Shown here: one piece after another, positions 57,802 to 64,000 of the stretch
How the letters are laid out: each line of letters opens with the position of its first letter
Numbering within the stretch: position 1 is the first letter of the stretch
Assembly: GCF_031157375.1 (NCBI RefSeq)
Contig: NZ_JAVIFV010000001.1
Location: 434,001-498,000 of the forward strand
Direction: 5' to 3'
From: Sphingosinicella sp. LHD-64
GTDB lineage: Bacteria > Pseudomonadota > Alphaproteobacteria > Sphingomonadales > Sphingomonadaceae
Length of the DNA: 64,000 nt
Notes under the pieces: model-generated
The model's input: the letters and a program-made list of their open reading frames with translations, nothing else
Told to the model about the DNA's origin: nothing
The model's database searches: none
Translations under genes and position numbers: made by a program

Positions 57802-59472
57802 ATGCGCCGCCTCGCCCTCATCGCCGTTTTGCTGAGCTCGCCCGCCCTCGCCCAGCCGCAGATCTCCCGGGAGACGCTGCAGTGGGTGACGCAGCAGCTT
57901 TCGTCCGACGCGTTCGAGGGCCGCGCGCCGGGCACCCAGGGTGAGGCGCGCACCGTCGAGCTGATCGCGCAGGAGTTCCAGCGGGCCGGGCTGCAGCCGG
58001 GCAACAACGGCAGCTGGTTCCAGGATGTGCCGCTGGTCGAGATCACGCTGCAGGGCAGCCCGCAGCTCCGGATCGCCGGCGGGAGCGGCGCGCCGACCGC
58101 CTTCGCCTACCGCACCGATTTCGTCGGCACCTCCTATCGCGCCCAGCCGCGCGTGGCAGTCGAGAACAGCGACATCGTCTTCGTCGGTTACGGCATCAAC
58201 GCGCCGGAGCGCGGCTGGAACGACTATGAAGGCGTCGACGTCCGCGGCAAGACGGTGGTCATCCTGGTGAATGACCCGGACTGGAGCGCGTCCGGTCTCG
58301 AAGGCCCCTTCGGCGGCCGGGCGATGACCTATTACGGCCGCTGGACGTACAAGTTCGAGGAGGCCGCCCGGCAGGGCGCCGCTGCCGCGCTCATCGTCCA
58401 CGACACCGCGCCGGCCTCCTACGGCTGGAACGTCGTCGAGAACAGCTGGACCGGCCCCCAGCCCTATATGCAGACGCCGAACGACGGCGCCGACCAGACC
58501 GCGATGAACGGCTGGCTGAGCCACGACGCCGCCCGTCGCCTGCTCGCCGCGGGCGGGCAGGACCTCGATGCCCTCAGCCGCGCCGCCGCGCAGCGCGGCT
58601 TCCGCGCGGTGCCGCTCGCCGGCCTTCGCGCCTCGGTCACGCTCGACAACCAGGTCCGCCGCTTCGCCTCGCGCAACGTCGTCGGGATCCTGCCCGGCAC
58701 GTCGCGCGGCGACGAATATGTCCTCTACACCGCCCATTGGGACCATCTCGGCATCTGCCGCGAGGAGGGCCCTTCGACGCCGCCTGCGGCGTCGCTCAGG
58801 ACAGGCGAGGACCGGATCTGCAACGGCGCCACCGACAATGCGAGCGGCACCGCGGCGCTCGTCGCGCTGGCCGAAGCCAATGCCCGCACCGGCGCCACGT
58901 CGCGCAGCCAGGTGTTCGTCGCAGTGACCGCCGAGGAATCGGGCCTGCTCGGCTCGGCCTATTATGCGGCCAATCCGATCTACCCGCTCTCGCTCACCGC
59001 CGGGGGCATCAACATCGACAGCCTCCAGCTGGCGGGCGACGCCCGCGACGCCTATGCGGTCGGCGCCGGCAAGTCGGAGCTCGACGCCTATCTGCAGCGC
59101 GCGGCCCGAGCCGAGAACCTGACCCTGACTCCCGAGCCGGCGCCGGAAGCGGGCTATTACTACCGCTCCGACCATTTCAGCCTCGCCAAGCGGGGCGTGC
59201 CGATGGTCTATGCCAAGCTCGGGCCGGACCTGGTCAATGGCGGCCGCACCGCCGGCCTCGCCGCGCAGGAAGACTATCGCGCCAACCGCTATCATGCGCC
59301 CGGCGACGAATATGATCCCGCCTGGAACTGGGACGGCGCGGTCCACGAGGTGCGCCTGCTCTACCGGATCGGCCGCGAGCTCGCGGAGAGCGAGGCCTGG
59401 CCGAACTGGAACCAGGGCGACGAGTTCCGCGCCATCCGCGATCGCTCGCGCGCCGAGCAGCTGCTGCGATGA
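57802..59472 (+). CDS. Secreted M28-family zinc metallopeptidase, paralogue
   Basis: 556 residues with signal peptide (LALIAVLLSSPALAQ). M28 ligands AHWDHLG, DNASG, TAEESG, NIDSL and DHFS are in the order of the family, but between AHWDHLG and DNASG it carries a 12-residue segment, PSTPPAASLRTG, encoded by a palindrome-like repeat, absent from the paralogue at 1983-3509. A longer central insertion than in the paralogue is also seen. Likely a periplasmic aminopeptidase; substrate unknown. Its stop overlaps aguA by four bases. Confidence 0.9.
   Translation: MRRLALIAVLLSSPALAQPQISRETLQWVTQQLSSDAFEGRAPGTQGEARTVELIAQEFQRAGLQPGNNGSWFQDVPLVEITLQGSPQLRIAGGSGAPTAFAYRTDFVGTSYRAQPRVAVENSDIVFVGYGINAPERGWNDYEGVDVRGKTVVILVNDPDWSASGLEGPFGGRAMTYYGRWTYKFEEAARQGAAAALIVHDTAPASYGWNVVENSWTGPQPYMQTPNDGADQTAMNGWLSHDAARRLLAAGGQDLDALSRAAAQRGFRAVPLAGLRASVTLDNQVRRFASRNVVGILPGTSRGDEYVLYTAHWDHLGICREEGPSTPPAASLRTGEDRICNGATDNASGTAALVALAEANARTGATSRSQVFVAVTAEESGLLGSAYYAANPIYPLSLTAGGINIDSLQLAGDARDAYAVGAGKSELDAYLQRAARAENLTLTPEPAPEAGYYYRSDHFSLAKRGVPMVYAKLGPDLVNGGRTAGLAAQEDYRANRYHAPGDEYDPAWNWDGAVHEVRLLYRIGRELAESEAWPNWNQGDEFRAIRDRSRAEQLLR
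58771..58805. repeat. Palindrome-like insertion inside the M28 coding region
   Basis: CCTTCGACGCCGCCTGCGGCG... ending in GCTCAGGACAGG, with a GACGCCG/CGGCGTC hairpin. Its CCTTCGAC...GCTCAGGACAGG outline is that of the other extragenic repeats, yet it lies in frame in the peptidase. Confidence 0.75.
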
Positions 59473-60449
59473 GTCTCCGCCAGCCGCCCGAATGGGCGCC
59501 GCACGACGCCGTCTGGATCGGCTTTCCGAGCCATGCGGACCTGTGGGAGGACGATCTCGCGCCGGCCCGCGAGGAGGTCGCCGCCTTCGCCCGCATCGTC
59601 CATGCCGAGGGCAAGGGCGAGGAGGTGCGGCTGGTTGCGGCCGATCCCGCTTCCGTCGCGGCGGCGGAGACGCTCGCCCCGTTCGCGACCGTCATCCAGG
59701 AGCCGTTCGGCGACATCTGGCTGCGTGACACCGGCCCGATCATCTTGCTGTCGGGCGCCGGCCCGGCCGCCGCGCGCTTCCGCTTCAACGGCTGGGGCGG
59801 GAAATACGAGCTGGCCGGCGACGACACGGTGGGCCTCAGACTCGCCGAGACGCTCGATCTGGTCGCGGCCTCGCACGACTGGGTGCTGGAGGGCGGCGCG
59901 ATCGACGTCGACGGCACCGGTCTCGCCGTCACCACCGAACAGTGCCTGCTCAATCCCAACCGCAATCCGGGCATGACCCGCGCCGACGTCGAGGCCCGGC
60001 TGAGGGCCGATCTCGGCGTGGACCGCCTGCTCTGGCTCGGCGACGGGCTCCTCAACGACCATACCGACGGCCATGTCGACAACCTCGCCCGCTTCGTCGC
60101 CGAAGGGACGCTGGCCATTCCCGAGCCGACTGCGGACGATCCCAATGCCGCCGTCTATGCGGACGCCCGCCGCCGCGCCGAGGCGTTCGGCGTGAGAATC
60201 GTCCCCCTGCCCTCGCCCGGCAAGGTCGAGCGCGATGGCGAAATCATCCCGGCTTCCTACATGAACTTCTACATCGGCAATGCCGCCGTGGCCGTCCCGG
60301 TCTACGGCGCGCCGAATGACGCCGCCGCCGTGGAGGCGATTGCTGCGCTCTTCCCGGGCCGGCATGTGGCAGGCTATCGCGCCGACCACATCCTGACCGG
60401 GGGCGGCAGCTTCCACTGCATCAGCCAGCAGGTGCCGGCGCTGGACTGA
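59469..60449 (+). CDS. aguA: Agmatine deiminase
   Basis: 326 residues. PPEWAPHDAVWIGFPSHADLW, DIWLRDTGPII, NGWGGKY, NDHTDGHVDNLARF and the catalytic Cys in LTGGGSFHCISQQ. Hydrolyses agmatine to N-carbamoylputrescine and ammonia. Overlaps the peptidase stop by four bases. Followed, after a palindromic repeat, by aguB, which completes the pathway. Confidence 0.96.
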   Translation: MSLRQPPEWAPHDAVWIGFPSHADLWEDDLAPAREEVAAFARIVHAEGKGEEVRLVAADPASVAAAETLAPFATVIQEPFGDIWLRDTGPIILLSGAGPAAARFRFNGWGGKYELAGDDTVGLRLAETLDLVAASHDWVLEGGAIDVDGTGLAVTTEQCLLNPNRNPGMTRADVEARLRADLGVDRLLWLGDGLLNDHTDGHVDNLARFVAEGTLAIPEPTADDPNAAVYADARRRAEAFGVRIVPLPSPGKVERDGEIIPASYMNFYIGNAAVAVPVYGAPNDAAAVEAIAALFPGRHVAGYRADHILTGGGSFHCISQQVPALD

Positions 60450-60468
60450 ACAGTTATTAACCGCTCAT

Positions 60469-60567
60469 CCCGAGCGAAGTCGAGGGACTGAGCCGAGCGA
60501 AGCCGAGGCTTGTCCTATTCTCGCCGTCGCTCGAAAGAGTATCTCGACTTCGCTCGACATGAACGGA
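60469..60567. repeat. Palindromic repeat array between aguA and aguB
   Basis: CCCGAGCGAAGTCGAGGG (60469-60486), ACTGA, GCCGAGCGAAGCCGAGGC (60492-60509), then a third arm (CTCGACTTCGCTCGAC within 60543-60560). First pair is almost identical to the left GIY-YIG flank. Confidence 0.85.
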
Positions 60568-60578
60568 TGGTTTTGATC

Positions 60579-61427
60579 ATGACCCAACTCACCGTCGCCG
60601 CGCTCCAGCTCGCGTTCGGCGAGGACGCGCAAGAGAATATCCGCAACGTCTCCGAACTGGTGCGCGAGGCGGCTGGCAAGGGTGCGCAAGTGGTGCTGCC
60701 GCCCGAGCTGTTCGAAGGCCCCTATTTCTGCCGCACCCAGGACGAGGCTTTGTTCGCCAACGCCCGGCCGGTCGACCGCCATCCGGCGGTGCTGGCGATG
60801 CAGAAGCTCGCCGCGGAGCTCGGCATCTACATCCCGACCAGCTTCTTCGAGGCGGACGGGCCGCATCACTACAACAGCCTCGCGATGATCGACCCCGCCG
60901 GCGCGGTGATGGGCGTCTACCGCAAGACCCACATTCCCGACGGCCCCGGCTATCAGGAGAAGTTCTACTTCCGCCCCGGCAATACCGGCTTCCGCACCTG
61001 GCCGACACCGGACGCGACGCTCGGCATCGGCATCTGCTGGGACCAGTGGTATCCGGAAACGGCGCGCAGCCTGATGCTGCAGGGCGCCGAGATCCTGTTC
61101 TACCCCACCGCGATCGGCACCGAGCCGCACGATCCCGATCTCGACACGTCGCGGCTGTGGCGCCGGGCGATGATCGGCCATGCGGTGTCGAACGTCGTTC
61201 CCGTGGTCGCCGCCAACCGGATCGGCAACGAGGACGGCCAGATCTTCTACGGCCACAGCTTCATCTGCGACCAGCGGGGCGACATCCTCGCGGAGTTCGG
61301 TGCGAACGAGACCGGCGCCCTCGTCGCCACCCTCGACCTCGACACCGCCAAACGCCACCGCGCCGCCTTCGGCTTCTTCAGGGACCGCCGGCCGGAGTTT
61401 TACGGACGGATCGTCGAGGACATCTGA
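60579..61427 (+). CDS. aguB: N-carbamoylputrescine amidase
   Basis: 282 residues, nitrilase fold. Glu in LPPELFEGPYFC, Lys in VYRKTHIPDG and Cys in GIGICWDQWYPE form the catalytic triad. Converts N-carbamoylputrescine to putrescine. ATG at 60579 is picked from the conserved MTQLTVAALQLAF; no strong ribosome site is visible, and the repeat just upstream (60469-60567) forms part of its leader. Upstream in-frame extension is repeat-derived. Confidence 0.95.
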   Translation: MTQLTVAALQLAFGEDAQENIRNVSELVREAAGKGAQVVLPPELFEGPYFCRTQDEALFANARPVDRHPAVLAMQKLAAELGIYIPTSFFEADGPHHYNSLAMIDPAGAVMGVYRKTHIPDGPGYQEKFYFRPGNTGFRTWPTPDATLGIGICWDQWYPETARSLMLQGAEILFYPTAIGTEPHDPDLDTSRLWRRAMIGHAVSNVVPVVAANRIGNEDGQIFYGHSFICDQRGDILAEFGANETGALVATLDLDTAKRHRAAFGFFRDRRPEFYGRIVEDI

Positions 61428-61448
61428 GAGCTAACGCCTCACTCTTCT

Positions 61449-61571
61449 ACCGCTCATCCTGAGTAGGGACTGAGCTTGGCGAAGGCCCGTATCGAAGGAC
61501 CGATCGGATAGCTCGTGCGCCCTTCGATACGCCGCTTCGACTTCGCTCAGCGGCTACTCAGGATGAGCGGT
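61449..61571. repeat. Palindromic repeat, CTCATCCTGAG type
   Basis: Outer arms ACCGCTCATCCTGAGTAG (61449-61466) and its exact complement (61554-61571). Interior has GTATCGAAGG / CCTTCGATAC arms. Same layout as 63652-63762. Confidence 0.88.
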
Positions 61572-61579
61572 ATGGTAAG

Positions 61580-61751
61580 CTAGGGCCAATCGACATTCAG
61601 AGACGTTCACCTGCTTTCCCTCTCCCTCGAGGGAGAGGGCAGGGTGAGGGTGTCGGGCATTCGGAGTTATCCTGGGACGCAGAACCCCCTCACCCCAGCC
61701 CTCTCCCCGCTGGGGAGAGGGGGCTTCGCTCTGAATGTCGATTGGCCCTAG
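61580..61751. repeat. MITE-like element B with CTAG ends
   Basis: 172 bases with perfect 23-base terminal inverted repeats beginning CTAGGGCCAATCGACATTC. Interior has two CCCTCTCCC/GGGAGAGGG hairpins and GGGTGAGGGT, in reverse order relative to element A at 21337-21496. Confidence 0.88.
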
Positions 61752-61757
61752 CCGATC

Positions 61758-63071
61758 CTAAGCCCGCCGCCAGGTTGTGCCCTGAGGTCCATCCTCCAGC
61801 ACGATCCCCTCGGCCGCCAGTTCGGCTCGAAGACGATCGGCTTCGGCGAAATCCTTCCGCCTCTTGGCCTCGGTACGTGCAGCGACGAGGCCGTCGATGC
61901 GCGCGTCGCCTTCGCCTTGGAACCAGCCCGTCGCGTCCGAGCCGAACAGCCCGAGCAATGCGCCGCTGGCCCGCAGCACGGCACCATCCTCGATCGCCGA
62001 CAGCCTGGCAAGCGCAAGCGGCGTGTTAAGATCGTCCGACAAGGCATTGAGAACGCCTTCATCCGCCACGCCACCGGCCTCGCCGACCGCGCGATAGAGC
62101 CGATCCAGCGTCGCCTTGCTCTGGGCGATCAGCGCGTCGGACCATTCGAGCGGCTGGCGGTAATGCGCGGAGAGCAGGGCGAAGCGCAGCACCTCGCCCT
62201 TGTGCCCCTCAGCCAGCAGATCGGCGACGGTCACCACATTGCCAAGGCTCTTCGACATCTTCTCGCTGCCCGCCATCGACAGGAAGCCGTTATGCACCCA
62301 GTAGCGGGCGAGCGGCGCGCCCTGGTGCGCGCAGCGGCTCTGGGCGATCTCGTTCTCGTGATGGGGGAAGATGAGGTCGAGCCCGCCGCCGTGGATGTCG
62401 ATCGTCTCGCCGAGATGCTCCCGGATCATCGCCGAGCATTCGATGTGCCAGCCCGGCCGGCCGCGGCCCCAGGACGACTCCCAGCCGATCACCCCGTCCA
62501 CCGACGGCTTCCACAGCACGAAATCGGCCGGGTCGCGCTTGTACCCCGCCACCTCGACGCGGGCGCCGGCGATCATCGCGTCGCGGTCGCGCCGGCCGAG
62601 CGCGCCGTAACCGGGGTCGCTCGGCACGTGGAAGAGGACGTGGCCGTCCGCCTCATAGGCGTTGCCGGTCGCGATCAGCCGCGCGATCATCGCGACCATC
62701 TGCCCGACATGGCTCGCGGCGTGCGGCGCGATATCCGGCGCCTGGACGCCGAGCGCACCCATATCCGCCAGATAGAAGTCCTCGTAACGCTTTGTGATCA
62801 CGGACGGATCGACGCCTTCCGCCCGCGCCGCCTCGATGATCTTGTCGTCGACGTCGGTGACGTTGCGGGCATAGACGAGGCTGTCCGCCCCGTAGACATG
62901 GCGCAGCAGCCGGGCGAGCACGTCGAACACCACGGCGGGCCGCGCATTGCCGATATGGGCGCGGTTGTAGACGGTCGGCCCGCACACATACATCGTCACC
63001 CGCGCAGGATCGGCGGGGGTGAAGACGCGTTTCTCGCGCGCCATCGTGTCGTGGAGACGGATCTCGGTCAT
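61758..63071 (-). CDS. cysS: Cysteinyl-tRNA synthetase
   Basis: 437 residues. Zinc Cys in [17 protein letters not shown] (with HIGN), [29 protein letters not shown] and the KMSKS loop [10 protein letters not shown]. The C-terminal anticodon domain is shorter than in E. coli (461 residues). ATG overlaps the cvpA stop by four bases; a long upstream in-frame extension lies in cvpA and is not used. Confidence 0.97.
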   Translation of the reverse strand: MTEIRLHDTMAREKRVFTPADPARVTMYVCGPTVYNRAHIGNARPAVVFDVLARLLRHVYGADSLVYARNVTDVDDKIIEAARAEGVDPSVITKRYEDFYLADMGALGVQAPDIAPHAASHVGQMVAMIARLIATGNAYEADGHVLFHVPSDPGYGALGRRDRDAMIAGARVEVAGYKRDPADFVLWKPSVDGVIGWESSWGRGRPGWHIECSAMIREHLGETIDIHGGGLDLIFPHHENEIAQSRCAHQGAPLARYWVHNGFLSMAGSEKMSKSLGNVVTVADLLAEGHKGEVLRFALLSAHYRQPLEWSDALIAQSKATLDRLYRAVGEAGGVADEGVLNALSDDLNTPLALARLSAIEDGAVLRASGALLGLFGSDATGWFQGEGDARIDGLVAARTEAKRRKDFAEADRLRAELAAEGIVLEDGPQGTTWRRA

Positions 63072-63601
63072 CGGGCTTTGGTCGGAGTCTCTTCGGGATC
63101 GGGGCCGCGCTGCGCCTCGACCAGGTCGACGATCGTCTCGCCGCTCGATTCGAGCAGGTGATAGGTGCGCGATTCGCTGATCCAGTCCGGCCGCGCCGCC
63201 GCCCGGCCCCAGATCGTGTCGTAGACGAGGCTCAGCAGCAGATAGAGCAGGGTCGCCCAGATCAGGCCCTTCAAGGCGCCGAAGCCGGCGCCGAGCACCC
63301 GGTCGACCGGCCCGACCACCGACTGGCGCACCCGCGTCCCCAGCCGGCGCGAGGCGAGCTTGCCGCCGAGGAAGACGAGGCCGAACACCAGCAGGAAGGC
63401 GAGCGCCGCGGCGCCCGATTCCGTCCCGATCGGCCCGGCCAGCAGCCGCTCCACCGGTTCGTAGAAATAGCGCAGCGCGACGATCGCCAGGATCCAGGCG
63501 AACAGCGACAGCACCTCCGCCACGAAGCCGCGCAGGAAGCCGAAGACGAGGCCCGCCCCGACCAGCAGCAGGACGACGATGTCGAGCATGGTGAGACCCA
63601 T
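63068..63601 (-). CDS. cvpA: CvpA family membrane protein
   Basis: 177 residues with four membrane segments ([69 protein letters not shown]) and a soluble acidic C-terminal tail. Family members affect colicin V export in E. coli; the native role is unsettled. Start at 63601 (MGLTMLDI) or 63589. Downstream of radA by one repeat-filled gap, a common arrangement. Confidence 0.9.
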   Translation of the reverse strand: MGLTMLDIVVLLLVGAGLVFGFLRGFVAEVLSLFAWILAIVALRYFYEPVERLLAGPIGTESGAAALAFLLVFGLVFLGGKLASRRLGTRVRQSVVGPVDRVLGAGFGALKGLIWATLLYLLLSLVYDTIWGRAAARPDWISESRTYHLLESSGETIVDLVEAQRGPDPEETPTKAR

Positions 63602-63651
63602 GGGGAGCGTGCCTAAAGGAGGACGAGCTTCGTTCAAACCACAATTTTACA

Positions 63652-63762
63652 CTCATCCTGAGTGGCCGTTGAGCTTGTCGAAACGGCGTATCGAAGGACG
63701 CAGAGAGTCTCCGACCGGTCTTCGATACGGGGCTTCGACAAGCTCAGCCCCCTCAGGATGAG
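63652..63762. repeat. Palindromic repeat, CTCATCCTGAG type
   Basis: Outer CTCATCCTGAG (63652-63662) and CTCAGGATGAG (63752-63762) with interior GTATCGAAGGAC / GTCTTCGATAC and GAGCTTGTCG / CGACAAGCTC arms. Lies between cvpA and radA. Confidence 0.88.
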
Positions 63763-63778
63763 CGGGATCGGATGATCT

Positions 63779-64000
63779 TCAACCGCGCCCGAGCAGATGG
63801 TCGACGAGTTGTCCGAGCGTCTTGTAACCGGAGAGCGTCAGCATGTCCTTCCCGCCACCGACCGCGGCCGGCACGAGCGCGCGCTCGAAGCCTAGCTTGG
63901 CGGCTTCCTTGAGGCGCAGATTGGCATGGGCGACGGGCCGGAGCTCGCCGGACAGGGCGACCTCGCCGAACGCCACCGTCTCGGCCGGCACCAGGCGCTC
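63779..64000 (-). CDS. radA: DNA repair protein RadA, C-terminal fragment
   Basis: The gene runs off the right edge; only the last 73 codons are seen. ERLVPAETVAFGEVALSGELRP, ANLRLKEAAKLGFERALVP and YKTLGQLVDHLLG belong to the C-terminal Lon protease-like domain of RadA, a helicase-like recombination and branch-migration protein. Upstream of cvpA on the same strand. Confidence 0.9.
   Translation of the reverse strand, partial: ERLVPAETVAFGEVALSGELRPVAHANLRLKEAAKLGFERALVPAAVGGGKDMLTLSGYKTLGQLVDHLLGRG

Larger units (their letters stand above)
61428..61757. other. 330-base intergenic region made of repeats
   Basis: Almost wholly composed of the palindrome at 61449-61571 and the MITE-like element at 61580-61751, separated by 8 bases; no gene seen. 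Confidence 0.75.

Noticed and set aside
53396-63762. Clustered repeats considered as a CRISPR array.
   Set aside because: Units are palindromic pairs in varying orientation with no regular unique spacers and no cas genes.

Overview
The window is a 64 kb, high-GC, gene-dense chromosomal segment that looks like a sphingomonad (Alphaproteobacteria, Sphingomonadales). The main evidence is the ChvG/ChvI - truncated HprK - RapZ - EIIA - HPr operon, the TTG-started 5-aminolevulinate synthase, the dnaA-rpsT-mutM-ubiE-ubiB-coaBC-dut neighbourhood, the plsY-dprA-topA order, and the CTTCGCTC- and CATTGCGAG-type extragenic palindromes. I see no phage, IS transposase, CRISPR array, rRNA or tRNA gene. Both ends are cut: rsmB (minus) at the left and radA (minus) at the right.

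Layout. 1-4.4 kb (minus): CoA-ester lyase, secreted M28 peptidase, guaB, small lipoprotein, rsmB. 4.4-7.1 kb: SPFH/NfeD membrane pair, then DUF937 and DUF3597 proteins. 7.1-11.1 kb: small accessory genes (RibD-type reductase, DUF2938, alpha/beta hydrolase, arginase-like protein, a truncated gene). 11.1-17.3 kb: pckA diverging from chvI-chvG-hprK-rapZ-EIIA-HPr. 17.4-25.1 kb: tRNA/rRNA methyltransferase, lipoproteins, rmuC, def, smr, mltA, Rid-like and Tim44-like genes. 25.3-31.4 kb: secB, murJ, trpS, DUF4136 and DUF885 proteins. 31.6-40.4 kb: dnaA, rpsT, mutM, then ubiE-ubiB, a ccdAB toxin-antitoxin pair, coaBC-DoxX-dut-thiF. 40.4-47.2 kb (minus): amine oxidase, FKBP, topA, two small genes, dprA, plsY. 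47.3-54.9 kb: murI, hemA, Uma2, TauE, rpiB-glyA-zinc ribbon-nrdR, a GIY-YIG cassette, trmJ, chorismate mutase. 55-64 kb: rpsD, S9 and M28 secreted peptidases, agmatine-to-putrescine genes aguA-aguB, cysS, cvpA, radA.

How genes work together: chvGI plus HprK/RapZ/EIIA/HPr form an envelope-stress and carbon-status regulatory unit beside the gluconeogenic pckA. ubiE/ubiB make ubiquinone, and murI, murJ and mltA handle cell-wall precursor supply, lipid II export and turnover. aguA and aguB together convert agmatine to putrescine. rpiB-glyA-nrdR form a tightly packed run.

The most unusual region is 53.4-53.8 kb. A single-domain GIY-YIG nuclease gene is bracketed by a near-identical inverted pair of two-unit palindromic repeats and sits between nrdR and trmJ. 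The right-hand repeat is read in frame, so the nuclease and the methyltransferase form one open frame. Copies of the same repeat family, a related in-frame insertion in a peptidase gene, and two copies of a CTAG-ended, MITE-like element lie elsewhere in the window. This suggests an active or recently active small-repeat system with the GIY-YIG protein as a candidate partner.
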